A DNA stretch of 64,000 bases. Origin: Streptomyces buecherae (lineage in GTDB: Bacteria > Actinomycetota > Actinomycetes > Streptomycetales > Streptomycetaceae). Location: the NCBI RefSeq assembly GCF_014295035.1, contig NZ_CP060404.1, positions 4,558,501 to 4,622,500 of the forward strand, given 5' to 3'. The notes below the pieces were generated by a model. That model was not told the origin of the DNA. It saw only the letters and a program-made list of their open reading frames with translations, and made no database searches. The position numbers and the translations under genes are program-made. Shown one piece after another: positions 26,207 through 35,726 of this stretch (positions are counted from its first letter, which is position 1; each line of letters opens with the position of its first letter).

Positions 26207-27148
26207 CTACCCCTCCCGCGGAGTCAAGGTCAGCAGGGTGGCCTCTGGCGGGCAGGCGAAGCGGATGGGGGTGTAGCGGTTGGTGCCGCAGCCGGCGGAG
26301 ACGTGGAGGTAGGAGCGGTTGCCGCCGGCGCGGTGGGTGGACAGGCCCTTGACCCGCTCCGTGTCCAGGTCGCAGTTGGTGACCAGGGCCCCGTAGAAGG
26401 GGATGCAGACCTGGCCGCCGTGCGTGTGGCCCGCGAGGATCAGGGGGTAGCCGTCGGCGGTGAAGGCGTCCAGGCTGCGGAGGTACGGGGCGTGGACGAT
26501 CGCCAGGGACAGGTCGGCGTCCGTCTCCGGGCCGCCGGCCACCTTCGCGTACCGGTCGCGCTTGATGTGCGGATCGTCCAGGCCGGTCAGGGCGATCTCG
26601 AAGCCGTCCAGCTTCAGCCGTCCCCGGGTGTTGGACAGGCCGATCCAGCCCGCCGCGTCGAACGCGTCCCGCAGCTCCTCCCACGGGTTGTGCACCGCGC
26701 CCACGACCGGCGGGTTGCCGTTGAGGCCGTGCCGGCCGCTGGCCTTCTCCAGCAGGTAGCGGGCCGGGTTGCGCAGCTTGGGGCCGTAGTAGTCGTTCGA
26801 GCCGAAGACGTACGTGCCGGGGAACTCCAGGAGCGGACCGAGGGCGTCCAGCACCTCGGGTACCGCCTCCGGGTCGGAGAGGTTGTCGCCGGTGTTGACC
26901 ACGAAGTCGGGCCGCAGCCCGGCCAGCTTCTGGAGCCAGTGCCGCTTCTTGCGCTGCCCTGACACCATGTGGATGTCGGAGACCTGGAGCACCCGGAGCG
27001 GTTCCGCGCCCGGTGGCAGTACCGGGACGCTGACGCGTCGGAGCCGGAACGAGCGGGCTTCGAAGCCCGCGGCGTAGGCCAGGCCGGCCGCGCCGACTGC
27101 CGTGATTCCAGCGGTGATTCCCAGGGGTGCTCCGTATCGCGCGCGCAT
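26207..27148 (-). CDS. Metallophosphoesterase, membrane-anchored
   Basis: This 313-aa calcineurin-type phosphoesterase carries all metal motifs in order: DIH (VSDIHMVSG), GDN (NTGDNLSD), GSND, and the closing GHTHGG. An N-terminal hydrophobic segment (about residues 8-28) should anchor it in the membrane. The substrate is unknown; YkuE-like cell-envelope phosphoesterases are the nearest general group. It is divergent from the YqeY gene, from which it is separated by a short promoter region. Confidence 0.92.
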   Translation of the reverse strand: MRARYGAPLGITAGITAVGAAGLAYAAGFEARSFRLRRVSVPVLPPGAEPLRVLQVSDIHMVSGQRKKRHWLQKLAGLRPDFVVNTGDNLSDPEAVPEVLDALGPLLEFPGTYVFGSNDYYGPKLRNPARYLLEKASGRHGLNGNPPVVGAVHNPWEELRDAFDAAGWIGLSNTRGRLKLDGFEIALTGLDDPHIKRDRYAKVAGGPETDADLSLAIVHAPYLRSLDAFTADGYPLILAGHTHGGQVCIPFYGALVTNCDLDTERVKGLSTHRAGGNRSYLHVSAGCGTNRYTPIRFACPPEATLLTLTPREG

Positions 27149-27225
27149 GATCCCATCGTCGCAGAACCCGCGGCACCCCTGAAATCACAGGGCGCCCGGC
27201 CCGGCCTCCTGGCAGACTCGACGGC

Positions 27226-27690
27226 ATGACCACGCTCAAGACCAGGCTTCAGGACGACCTCACCGCAGCCATCAGGGCCCGCGATGAGCTGCGCTCTTCC
27301 ACGTTGCGGCTCACCATCACGGCCATCACCAAGGAGGAGGTCGCGGGCGAGACCGCCCGCGAGCTGTCCGATGCCGAGGTGGAGAAGATCATCGCGCGCG
27401 AGGCGAAGAAGCGTCGCGAGGCGGCCGAGGCGTTCGCCGATGGCGGTCGGGCGGAGTCGGCGGAGCGGGAGCGCGCGGAGGGCGAGGTGCTCGCCGAGTA
27501 CCTGCCCAAGCAGCTCACCGACGACGAGCTGAACGCGCTGGTCAGCGAGGCGGTCGCGGAGGCCAAGGCCGCCGGGGCCGAGGGCCCGCGCGCGATGGGC
27601 GCCGTGATGAAGATCGTGAACCCGAAGGTCGCCGGCCGGGCCGAGGGCGGCCGGGTGGCCGCCGCGGTCAAGCGCGCCCTGGCCGGCTGA
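27226..27690 (+). CDS. GatB/YqeY domain protein
   Basis: A 154-aa YqeY-like protein: helical, with RLTITAITKEEVAGETA near the start and AAGAEGPRAMGAVMKIVNPKV, the domain hallmark, near the end. The domain resembles the C-terminal tail of GatB amidotransferase and binds tRNA in that context; the stand-alone function is not settled. ATG 27226. It ends before a strong convergent terminator. Confidence 0.92.
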   Translation: MTTLKTRLQDDLTAAIRARDELRSSTLRLTITAITKEEVAGETARELSDAEVEKIIAREAKKRREAAEAFADGGRAESAERERAEGEVLAEYLPKQLTDDELNALVSEAVAEAKAAGAEGPRAMGAVMKIVNPKVAGRAEGGRVAAAVKRALAG

Positions 27691-27819
27691 TCCGGCGCCT
27701 CGTAGGGAGCGAGTAGGGGCCCCGCGCCCGGCGGACCCCGCGCCCGGCGGGCCCCTGCCCGCCGGGCCCCCGCCGGGCGGGAGGCGCGCGGCGGGGGCGC
27801 ACGGGGGAACCGCGTACGC

Positions 27820-27861
27820 GGGAGGGGGCGGGCGGCGCAGCAGCGCCACCCGCCCCCTCCC
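27820..27861. terminator. Bidirectional hairpin between yqeY and the PBP gene
   Basis: A 19-bp stem (27820-27838 with 27843-27861), with one mismatch and an AGCA loop, lies between the two convergent genes. Confidence 0.75.
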
Positions 27862-27921
27862 GTAGTAGTACGACGGACCCCGCCGTACTACCGCTACCGC
27901 TACCGCTCCGCCCCGGCTCGC

Positions 27922-30216
27922 CTAGCCGAAGTCCGGCCAGCCGCCGTTGCCGTTGCCACCGCCGTTACCCCGGCCGCCGTTGCCTCGGTCACCGCTGTCG
28001 CCGTCGCCGCCGCCGATCACGCCCGGCGGGATGGTGATGTCGGGCCACGGGTCGTCGTCGCCCTTGTCGCCCCCGGGGCGCGCCGGCTTGTGGGGCTTAC
28101 GCGGCTTGTCGTCGTCGCCGCGTCCCGGCTTCTTCTTTTTCTTCTTGTCGGGGTCGTCGATGCGCACGGTCTTGAAGCCGGGCGCCGGCTTGCCCTCCAG
28201 CGCGCCGCTCATCGCGTCCTTCCAGATCGGACCCGGTGTGTCGGCGCCGAACACCTTCTCGTGATGGACGCCACCGATCGTGATGTCCACCATCTCGACG
28301 TCCTTCGGACCGGGGCTGCCGACCCACACGGCACCCGCCATGTTCGGCGTGTACCCGACGAACCAGGCGGCCTTCCGCTCGTCCGTCGTACCCGTCTTGC
28401 CCGCGCTGGCCCGGCTGCTCAGCCCCGCCTTCCTGCCGGTGCCGTCCTCGACGACGCCGCGCAGCAGGGTGTTGATCGTGTCGGCCGTCTTGGTCGACAT
28501 GGCCCGCGAGCAGGTCGACTCCGGCACCTTCAGCTTCTTGCCGCCCGGCCCGGTGATCGAGTCGATGAAGACGGGCGTGCAGTAGACGCCCCGGTTGGCG
28601 AAGGTCGCGTACGCGTTGGCCATGGTCAGCGGGGACATGCCCTCACTGCCGAGGGTGACGGACGGCACCTGCTTGATCTTGTCGCCACTCGCCGGGTGCA
28701 TGCCCATCTTGGCGGCCAGCTCGGTGACCGGGCAGACGCCGATCTCGCTGATCAACTGGACGAAGTAGGTGTTGACCGACTTCGCGGTCGCCTCCGGCAT
28801 CCGGTACGGGCCGACCTCGCCGCGATTCTCGTTCGCCACGGTCGCGGGATCGTTCTTGTCGTTACGCCAGTGGCCCTTACACGTGGCCACCGGGCTCGGG
28901 TACTCCATCTCGTACGGCGACGAGTACTCCTGGTGCGGCGGCTTGCCCTTCTCCAGGGCCGCGGCAGCGGTGATCGGCTTGAACGTCGAACCAGTCTGGA
29001 AGCCGAAGTTCGAGCCGCCCATCGTCCGGTCGGCCGACAGGTTGATCTGGGTCTCGTTGTCGCCGAAGCCGTACGGCCGCGACTGCCCCATCCCGATGAC
29101 CCGGCCCGAGCCCGGCTCGACCAGCGTGACGGCGGTGGCTACCGAGTCCGTCTGGTAGACGTGATCGGTGATCGACTTCTGCACGGCGTTCTGTGCCTGC
29201 GGGTCGAGCGTCGTACGGATGGTCAGGCCGCCCTGGTTCCAGCGCTTGGCCCGTTCCTTGGACGTCTTGCCGAAGATCGGGTCGGTGAGGAAGGACTGGC
29301 GCACGTAGTCGCAGAAGAAGCCGGCTCCGCGGACGGCGGTGATGCAGCCGTTCTTGGGCTTGCTGACCTTGAGGCCGAGCGGCTTCTTGCGTGCGGCCTC
29401 GGCCTGCTGCGGCGTGATGTCCTTCACGTCGGCCATGCGCTTGAGCACCATGTTGCGTCGTTTGGTCGCTTCGCGCGGATCGTTGACCGGGTCGTACCGG
29501 CTCGGCGACTGGACGAGACCGGCGAGCAGCGCCGACTGCTCCAGGTTGAGGTCCTTGGCGCTCTTGCTGAAGTAGCGCCGGGCGGCGGCCTCCACGCCGT
29601 ACGCCTGCTGCCCGAAGAACGTGATGTTCAGGTAGTTCTGCAGGATGCGCTTCTTGCCCAGCTCCTTCTCGACCTGGATCGCGTACTTCAGTTCCTTGAT
29701 CTTGCGGCCGATGCTCTGCTCGGTGGCGGCGGCGAACTTGCCCGAGTCGTTGCCGGCCTCTTCGATGAAGACGTTCTTCACGTACTGCTGGGTGAGCGTG
29801 GACGCGCCCTCGGAGACGCCGCCGGACTGCGCGTTCTTGTTCAGTGCGCGCAGCACGCCCTTGAGGTCCACCGCGCCGTGCTCGTAGAAGCGCGCGTCCT
29901 CGATGGCGACGATCGCCTTCTGCATGTGCGGGGAGATGTCCGCCAGGTCCACCACGGTCCGGTCGCGGGAGTAGATCTTCGCGATCTCGTTGCCCTTGAC
30001 GTCGAGGATCGTGGTCCGCTCGCTGAGCGGCGGCGTCTTCATGTTGGCCGGTATTTCGTCGAAGCCTTCGACGGAACCCTTGGCCGCCAGGCCGAGCACA
30101 CCCGCCGCGGGCAGCGCGATGCCCGCCAGCACGGCTCCGGCCAGCACGCTGACGCCGAGGAACTTCGCGGCCTGCTGGGTCGTCGTGAGACCTCCGCCGG
30201 AGCGCTTCTTTCCCAT
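27922..30216 (-). CDS. Class A penicillin-binding protein (transglycosylase/transpeptidase)
   Basis: The 764-aa product is a bifunctional peptidoglycan synthase. After a short basic cytosolic start and one membrane helix (about residues 17-45) comes a GT51 domain with the catalytic Glu in AIEDARFYEHGAVD and EGASTLTQQYVKN. The penicillin-binding domain shows the SxxK motif STFKPIT, the SVN motif and KTGTT. A Lys-rich and Gly/Asp/Asn-rich tail of about 90 residues ends the protein; no PASTA domain is present. It is divergent from wblA, the arrangement I recall from S. coelicolor. ATG 30216 begins GKKRSGGGLTTTQQ. Confidence 0.95.
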   Translation of the reverse strand: MGKKRSGGGLTTTQQAAKFLGVSVLAGAVLAGIALPAAGVLGLAAKGSVEGFDEIPANMKTPPLSERTTILDVKGNEIAKIYSRDRTVVDLADISPHMQKAIVAIEDARFYEHGAVDLKGVLRALNKNAQSGGVSEGASTLTQQYVKNVFIEEAGNDSGKFAAATEQSIGRKIKELKYAIQVEKELGKKRILQNYLNITFFGQQAYGVEAAARRYFSKSAKDLNLEQSALLAGLVQSPSRYDPVNDPREATKRRNMVLKRMADVKDITPQQAEAARKKPLGLKVSKPKNGCITAVRGAGFFCDYVRQSFLTDPIFGKTSKERAKRWNQGGLTIRTTLDPQAQNAVQKSITDHVYQTDSVATAVTLVEPGSGRVIGMGQSRPYGFGDNETQINLSADRTMGGSNFGFQTGSTFKPITAAAALEKGKPPHQEYSSPYEMEYPSPVATCKGHWRNDKNDPATVANENRGEVGPYRMPEATAKSVNTYFVQLISEIGVCPVTELAAKMGMHPASGDKIKQVPSVTLGSEGMSPLTMANAYATFANRGVYCTPVFIDSITGPGGKKLKVPESTCSRAMSTKTADTINTLLRGVVEDGTGRKAGLSSRASAGKTGTTDERKAAWFVGYTPNMAGAVWVGSPGPKDVEMVDITIGGVHHEKVFGADTPGPIWKDAMSGALEGKPAPGFKTVRIDDPDKKKKKKPGRGDDDKPRKPHKPARPGGDKGDDDPWPDITIPPGVIGGGDGDSGDRGNGGRGNGGGNGNGGWPDFG

Positions 30217-30344
30217 GGAGGCAGCCTACGTTCTCATTCGCCGGACAGGCGCCCGCCTGTTCGCATACGCTGTTTCTCGCCAGCCCCAGTCGTACGCTGC
30301 CGCAACACCTCAGCTGTCACTCCAGTGAGTGATGAGACCTGTCC

Positions 30345-30408
30345 GCATTGTCGGTAGGTGTCGCGAGATTGCCCCAAATGTTGAGGGGAATCTGCACTGC
30401 ATTGTCGG
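30345..30408. promoter_or_regulatory. Direct repeat GCATTGTCGG in the PBP-wblA divergent region
   Basis: GCATTGTCGG occurs at 30345-30354 and again at 30399-30408, 54 bp apart (about five helical turns), within the 386-bp gap 30217-30602. AT-richer DNA surrounds them. A regulator site for wblA or the penicillin-binding protein is inferred. Nothing else was found in the gap. Confidence 0.35.
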
Positions 30409-30602
30409 AAAAGACGTCAATGTCGTCAGGTCACTCCGTTGGGTGATCTGCCGCGTACGCATAGTCCGTTCGGGCCATTCAAGATTGGGCCCGCAGGGGG
30501 TGTTGCGCCCTGCCTGCCTTCCGTAACGTCCTCAACTGGCGACGGTGAATATGCCGTTTGTCGCCGTGGGGGAGCCTCAATTCGGGAGAGGACGGCGCCA
30601 GC

Positions 30603-30956
30603 ATGGGCTGGGTAACCGACTGGAGTGCGCAGGCAGCCTGCCGCACTACCGATCCGGATGAACTTTTCGTACAAGGCGCGGCGCAGAACAGGGCCAAGGC
30701 CGTCTGCACCGGTTGCCCGGTGCGCACGGAGTGCCTCGCGGACGCGCTGGACAACCGCGTCGAGTTCGGCGTGTGGGGCGGCATGACCGAGCGGGAGCGG
30801 AGGGCGCTGCTGCGCCGCCGCCCGACGGTCACGTCCTGGCGCAGACTCCTGGAGACCGCGCGCACGGAGTACGAGCGCGGCGCGGGCATCCTGCCCGTCG
30901 GCCTCGATGACGACGAGTACGACCACTACGACAGCGACTACGCGGCGGTCGGATAG
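30603..30956 (+). CDS. wblA: WhiB-like protein WblA
   Basis: This 117-aa WhiB-family protein has the four cluster cysteines: one in QAACRTTD, then VCTGCPVRTEC (C-x2-C-x5-C). They are followed by the GVWGG turn and a basic C-terminal helix (TERERRALLRRRP). WhiB proteins bind a 4Fe-4S cluster and act with the principal sigma factor. The neighbouring penicillin-binding protein and ArsA-like ATPases identify it as WblA, which in Streptomyces controls sporulation and represses antibiotic production. ATG 30603 follows GGGAGAGGAC. Confidence 0.93.
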   Translation: MGWVTDWSAQAACRTTDPDELFVQGAAQNRAKAVCTGCPVRTECLADALDNRVEFGVWGGMTERERRALLRRRPTVTSWRRLLETARTEYERGAGILPVGLDDDEYDHYDSDYAAVG

Positions 30957-31745
30957 CCGCTGGCGGACCGCGACCGCCCTACGGGGCACACCCTTTCGGT
31001 CGTCTCGCACGCGCGCTCACCTGGAGCGTTGCCACCGAGCCGATCCCTGCCGCCGGGCACCGTGACAGCCTCGACGAGCGAGGCCCCTCGGCCCGGTGCG
31101 GCGCGTGGAGTCGCCCTGCGACATGCGGGCATGCCGCGCGTTGGTCCTCCTTCGCGTTCCTGTCGAGCCGTCACGCCGCGTCCCCCTGGCGTCATACGGC
31201 CCGGTCGGCGGCGCGCGCCACGCTGACGACCCCGGGGCTCGTCGCTCGCGTTACCCCTTGTCGTGTTGCCACGCGGCATCGCTGCCCCCGTCGTGGCGCG
31301 CGTGCGTGCCTGCCGTTGTTCGCCCAGCGGGAGCTGCTGCCTGGGCCCTGAGCGGGCGGTGCCGGTGGTCGCGGTGGCCGGCTGGGAAGTTCGTCGGCCG
31401 GCGCGCGTTCCGCCGGGGAGCGCCGGCCTGGGTGGTGCGCGACAGTGGCTGGAAATGAGTCTGACATGCCGGGCATAGCGCGCCTTTTGCCGATCGGCCG
31501 GCTAGCGGTTCCGCAGCCCGTCGCCGCTCGACCACCTTGTGGTTCGCCTGTCCGCGCGCGCCGCCAGGTGCTCCGTGCCGCTGTCCTGCCTTGCGTACAG
31601 CCCACCCGACGCCGTGTGTGGGACACGCCCTGGCGGCGAGGTCCGGGGCGCATCGGTCCGGCGCCGAACGGAGCCCACCCTCGCCAGACCCGTTCCCTGG
31701 TCAGGGCGCGCCGGGACACGAGCCGGGCGGAGCCGGGCGCGTTGT
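30957..31745. other. Gene-free stretch between wblA and the ArsA-like ATPases
   Basis: About 790 bp contain only Arg/Pro/Ala-rich frames on both strands, none resembling a protein family. A short stem immediately after wblA (around 30945-30980) may terminate it. Confidence 0.4.
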
Positions 31746-33353
31746 TCAGGAGCGCTGTGCCGCCAGGCGGTCGCCCACCGCGCGCAGGCCGACCAGGTCG
31801 TGAACGTCGCCCGGGAGCGCCGCGACCTCGGCCACCGGGACCTCCGGGTGCAGGGCGGTGAAGCGGTCCCGCGTGCGCTGTTCGCGCGCGAGCAGCGACA
31901 TGCGCTCCGCGTGCAGCAGGAGGAGCCCCGCGGCCAACTGTTCGGCGCTGGCCCTGTCGGGGTCGCCGTCCGTGGCTGGGGTGGCCGCGGCGGGCTCGGT
32001 CGCGGCGGCGGTCGCCTCCGGCGAGGTCTCCGGGGGAGTGGTGGCCTCGATGTCGGTGGCGGCGGCCGGGTCGTCCGATCCTGCGGCGGGCGCGCTGGGT
32101 GGGGTCTGCGGTGTGGTGGTGGCGTGCGGCCCCTCGTCGTGGGCCGGGGCGCCGGTGGGGTCGGCGCGCTCGGCCGTGTCGTGCGGTGTGCGGGTCGTGG
32201 GCGAAGACGAACTGCCTTCCCTCTGCCCGGTAGGACGATCCACAATGCCGCCGACTGGCAGATTTTCCGTTGAGTTGACCGGTGCCGACTCGTCCGCAGG
32301 CTCCCCGCCGGACCCGGAGGCCCCATCGATCTCATCGGTCCCGATAGTCCCGTCGGCCGTGCGGGAGTCCCCCTCGGTGGCCGTGTCGTCCGGGGTGCCC
32401 GTGCCCGCCGCGGCGGCCTGCAGGCTCTCCGCCACCGCCAGCGCCCGCTCGGCCGACAACTGCGCGGCACCACTGCCGTGCACCCGGTTCAGCACGAGGC
32501 CGGCCAGCGGCATCCGCTCGGCGGCCAGCCGCTCGACGAAGTACGCCGCCTCGCGCAGCGCGTCCCGCTCCGGGGCGGCCACGACGAGGAAGGCGGTGCC
32601 GGGGGCCTGGAGCAACTGGTACGTGGCGTCGGCGCGCGTACGGAAGCCGCCGAACATCGTGTCCATGGCCGCCGCGAACGTCTGCACGTCGCGCAGCAGT
32701 TGCCCGCCGAGAAGCTTGCTCACCGTGCCGGTCATCATCGACATGCCGACGTTGAGGAACTTCATGCCCGCCCGGCCACCGACCTTCGCCGGGGCCATCA
32801 GCACCTTGATGAACTTCCCGTCGAGGAAGGAGCCAAGGCGTTTGGGCGCGTCCAGGAAGTCGAGCGCCGAGCGGCTCGGCGGGGTGTCCACGATGATCAG
32901 GTCCCACTCGTCGCGGGCGCGCAGCTGGCCGAGCTTCTCCATGGCCATGTACTCCTGCGTGCCGGCGAACCCGGCCGACAGGGACTGGTAGAAGGGGTTC
33001 CGCAGGATCGCGGCAGCGCGTTCGGCGTCCGCGTGCGCCTCGACGAACTCGTCGAAGGTCCGCTTCATGTCCAGCATCATGGCGTGCAGTTCGCCGCCGG
33101 CCGTGTCGTCGATGCCCTTGACCTGGCGCGGGACGTTGTCGAGCGAGTCGATGCCCATCGACTGCGCCAGCCGGCGGGCCGGGTCGATGGTGAGCACGAC
33201 CACCTTGCGACCCCGCTCGGCGGCCCGTACGCCCAGCGCCGCGGCCGTCGTGGTCTTGCCGACCCCGCCCGAACCGCAGCACACCACGATGCGGGTCCGC
33301 GGGTCGTCGAGCACCGCGTCGGCATCCAGCCGTGGCGCCGTGTCCATCGTCAT
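31746..33353 (-). CDS. ArsA/GET3-family ATPase (second of pair)
   Basis: A 535-aa ArsA-type P-loop ATPase. Its deviant Walker A is CCGSGGVGKTTTAAALG. DPARRLAQSMGID is the A-prime/switch region, IIVDTPPSRSALDFLD is switch II, and VVAAPERDALREA lies in the C-lobe. A Thr/Ser/Asp/Pro-rich insertion or linker of about 150 residues (about 330-480) precedes a short C-terminal coiled region. ATG 33353 is used; the frame remains open upstream to 33938 but reads as Arg/Ala/His-rich low complexity and overlaps the first ATPase. Paired ArsA-like ATPases next to wblA are conserved in Streptomyces; their cargo is unknown. Confidence 0.88.
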   Translation of the reverse strand: MTMDTAPRLDADAVLDDPRTRIVVCCGSGGVGKTTTAAALGVRAAERGRKVVVLTIDPARRLAQSMGIDSLDNVPRQVKGIDDTAGGELHAMMLDMKRTFDEFVEAHADAERAAAILRNPFYQSLSAGFAGTQEYMAMEKLGQLRARDEWDLIIVDTPPSRSALDFLDAPKRLGSFLDGKFIKVLMAPAKVGGRAGMKFLNVGMSMMTGTVSKLLGGQLLRDVQTFAAAMDTMFGGFRTRADATYQLLQAPGTAFLVVAAPERDALREAAYFVERLAAERMPLAGLVLNRVHGSGAAQLSAERALAVAESLQAAAAGTGTPDDTATEGDSRTADGTIGTDEIDGASGSGGEPADESAPVNSTENLPVGGIVDRPTGQREGSSSSPTTRTPHDTAERADPTGAPAHDEGPHATTTPQTPPSAPAAGSDDPAAATDIEATTPPETSPEATAAATEPAAATPATDGDPDRASAEQLAAGLLLLHAERMSLLAREQRTRDRFTALHPEVPVAEVAALPGDVHDLVGLRAVGDRLAAQRS

Positions 33354-33810
33354 GCCGCCTCCTGCCCGTACGCGCGCACGGCGTACCGACTCGCGCCGCG
33401 CGTGCGCGCCGCGTGCGTACCCGTCCCGTGCGCCCGTGCCTCGTCCGTACGCGCGCCGGGCGCACCCACGCCGGGGACGCCCGTCTCGTACGTGTTCGCC
33501 ATGCGCGTGCTCGCGCCGTGCCTCTTCCCCGTCTGAGTCCGCGAGCCGCGCGTACTCGTGACGCGCGGCGGCGTGCCGGGTGGCCGCCTGTCGTGCCTGA
33601 TGTGCTCGTCGCGCCTGATGGGCCCGTCGTGCCGGCTCGTGCTGGACGTGCTCGGGTCGTACGGGCGCGTGCCGCGCGCGCCCGGCGTGGGTCGGGCTCC
33701 GTCGCGCGACCCCGGGGTGTGCGCGTGCCCTCGCGTACGCGGGCGCGCCGTGCGGCGACCGCTGCCGGTGTACGGGACGGCGGTGAGCCGGAGCGTCGTG
33801 CGCCGGTTCG
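33354..33810. other. 457-bp spacer between the two ArsA-like ATPases
   Basis: In other Streptomyces the two ATPase genes are, to my recollection, nearly adjacent. Here a spacer full of CGTACGCG/GTGCGCGC-type words separates them. It stays open in the frame of the downstream ATPase and would encode an Arg/Ala/His-rich extension if translated. No independent gene is recognised. Confidence 0.4.
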
Positions 33811-34788
33811 TCACGCCGGCCACTGCTTCCGCAGGTCGGCCGCGAGCCGGTACAGGCCGGCCAGGTCGACGCCGTTCGGGAGCATCTCCAACTCGTGCGT
33901 GGGGAGGTCGAGTTGGGAGAGTTCGGCGCGCTGGACACGCTCCAGGGAGACGCGTTCCGCGTGCTCGTGGGCCTGTTCCAGCAGCGGCTCGATCAACTGC
34001 TCGGCCCGTCCGCCGGCGTGCGCCGCGCCCAGACCGGCGCGCGCGAGAACCTGGGTGATGCCGGCGCGCTCCTGGGTCGCGGCGATGCCGACGGCCGCCG
34101 CGTCCAGCACCGCGGGCCGCACCATGTTGATCACCACGGCTCCGGTCGGCAGGCCCGCTCCGCGCAGCTCGGCGATGCCGTCCATGGTCTCCTGGACCGG
34201 CATCTCTTCCAGCAGCGTCACCAAGTGCACCGCCGTCTCGGGCGACTTGAGGACCCGCATCACGGCCTGCGCCTGGTTGTGTATGGGCCCCACCCGGGCC
34301 AGGCCCGCGACCTCGTCGTTGACGTTGAGGAACCGGGTGATCCGCCCGGTCGGCGGGGCGTCCATGACGACCGAGTCGTACGCGAAGCGGCCGTCCTTGC
34401 CCTTGCGCCGCACGGCCTCGCACGCCTTGCCGGTCAGCAGCACGTCCCGTAGGCCGGGGGCGACCGTGGTGGCGAAGTCGATGGCGCCGATCTTCTTGAG
34501 GGCGCGGCCCGCGCTCCCCATCTTGTAGAACATCTGGAGGTAGTCGAGCAGGGCCAGCTCGGGGTCGATGGCCAGCGCGTACACCTCACCGCCGCCCGGC
34601 GCGACGGCGATCTTGCGCTCCTCGTACGGCAGCGCCTCCGTCTCGAAGAGTTGGGCGATGCCCTGTCGGCCCTCCACCTCCACCAACAGCGTGCGCCGAC
34701 CCTCGGTGGCGAGAGCCAGCGCGAGTGCCGCGGCGACCGTGGTCTTGCCGGTGCCGCCCTTGCCACTAACGACATGGAGCCTGCTCAC
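33811..34788 (-). CDS. ArsA/GET3-family ATPase (first of pair)
   Basis: The 325-aa product starts at GTG 34788 with LHVVSGKGGTGKTTVAAALALALA, a deviant Walker A (GKGGTGKT, signature lysine present). MDAPPTGRITRFLNV is the switch II region and VVINMVRPAVL a central strand. It lacks the Cys triad of arsenite-specific ArsA. It is probably an ATPase that pairs with the adjacent homologue. It is divergent from the small DUF4177 gene, with only about 70 bp for both promoters. Confidence 0.9.
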   Translation of the reverse strand: MSRLHVVSGKGGTGKTTVAAALALALATEGRRTLLVEVEGRQGIAQLFETEALPYEERKIAVAPGGGEVYALAIDPELALLDYLQMFYKMGSAGRALKKIGAIDFATTVAPGLRDVLLTGKACEAVRRKGKDGRFAYDSVVMDAPPTGRITRFLNVNDEVAGLARVGPIHNQAQAVMRVLKSPETAVHLVTLLEEMPVQETMDGIAELRGAGLPTGAVVINMVRPAVLDAAAVGIAATQERAGITQVLARAGLGAAHAGGRAEQLIEPLLEQAHEHAERVSLERVQRAELSQLDLPTHELEMLPNGVDLAGLYRLAADLRKQWPA

Positions 34789-34860
34789 ATCTGTGAGCCT
34801 AACCAGTCCCCTTTCGGGCTACGCACGAGGCTCCCGGGGAGAGGCATTACAGTCGGCACC

Positions 34861-35022
34861 ATGACCAAGTGGGAATACGCGACCGTGCCGCTGCTCGTAC
34901 ACGCGACCAAGCAGATTCTGGACACCTGGGGCGAGGACGGCTGGGAGCTCGTCCAGGTCGTTCCCGGCCCGAACAACTCCGAGCAGCTCGTGGCCTACCT
35001 CAAGCGGGAGAAGGGCGCGTGA
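34861..35022 (+). CDS. DUF4177 small protein
   Basis: A 53-aa protein beginning MTKWEYATVPLL, then DTWGEDGWELVQVVPGP, the hallmark of DUF4177. A single mixed alpha/beta domain is expected; function unknown. ATG 34861. Its stop overlaps the RidA start as GTGA, so the two are coupled. Confidence 0.88.
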   Translation: MTKWEYATVPLLVHATKQILDTWGEDGWELVQVVPGPNNSEQLVAYLKREKGA

Positions 35023-35486
35023 GCGCCGTCGAGCGGCGGATCGCCGAACTCGGACTGACGCTGCCCGAGGTCGCCGCGCCGCTGGCCGCGTACGTCCCGG
35101 CGGTGCGGACGGGGTCGTACGTCTACACCGCGGGCCAGCTCCCGCTGGTCGAGGGCAAGCTGTCGATGACCGGCAAGGTCGGCGCCGAGGTGACGGCCGA
35201 GGAGGCCAAGCAGCAGGCTCGGATCTGCGCGCTCAACGCCCTGGCTGCCGTGAAGTCGCAGGTCGGCGACCTGGACCGGGTGGTCAGGGTCGTGAAGGTG
35301 GTCGGCTTTGTCGCGTCGGCGACCGACTTCACCGGGCAGCCGGGCGTCCTGAACGGCGCGAGCGAACTGCTGCACGAGGTGCTCGGCGACGCGGGCGTGC
35401 ACGCGCGCAGCGCGGTCGGCGTCTCGGTGCTGCCGCTGGACGCGCCGGTCGAGGTCGAGATCCAGGTCGAGGTAGCGGGCGCGTAG
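35019..35486 (+). CDS. RidA/YjgF-family protein
   Basis: This 155-aa Rid-family protein has VRTGSYVYTAGQLPLVEGKL at the N-terminal face, EEAKQQARICALNALAAVKS in the first helix and GVSVLPLDAPVEVEIQVEV at the end. The canonical catalytic Arg of RidA that binds the 2-aminoacrylate carboxylate is not evident in the usual R-x-C/A context, so it may belong to a non-RidA subgroup. Start GTG 35019. A hairpin follows at 35495-35524. Confidence 0.88.
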   Translation: MSAVERRIAELGLTLPEVAAPLAAYVPAVRTGSYVYTAGQLPLVEGKLSMTGKVGAEVTAEEAKQQARICALNALAAVKSQVGDLDRVVRVVKVVGFVASATDFTGQPGVLNGASELLHEVLGDAGVHARSAVGVSVLPLDAPVEVEIQVEVAGA

Positions 35487-35494
35487 GACGACGG

Positions 35495-35524
35495 GTGGCT
35501 CCGCGAGACCTCTCGCGGAGCCAC
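35495..35524 (+). terminator. Hairpin terminator after RidA-like gene
   Basis: GTGGCTCCGCGAGA (35495-35508) pairs perfectly with 35511-35524 around a 2-nt core, 9 bp after the stop codon. Confidence 0.75.
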
Positions 35525-35726
35525 TGGTACGTCGTGGAAGTGAGCGGGCGCGCGGCCATCGGGCCGCGCGCCCGCTCGCGTGCCGGCTGACGGGCGGCGC
35601 TGGCGCCGGTGCGCGCGCCGGCTGCGGGTGCCGGCTCGGGTACCCGCTGTCGGGTATCCGCTGTGGGGTGCCCGCTGCTGACTTCGGCTCGGGTGCCGGT
35701 GCGCGTGGGCGTGGTGTGATGGCGCC

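Noticed and set aside
28090..30357. Long plus-strand frame opposite the penicillin-binding protein
   Set aside because: Antisense shadow; no family resemblance, and the minus strand has clear PBP motifs.
31192..31719. Possible minus-strand gene between wblA and the ArsA-like ATPases
   Set aside because: Arg/Pro-rich composition, no start context and no recognisable fold.
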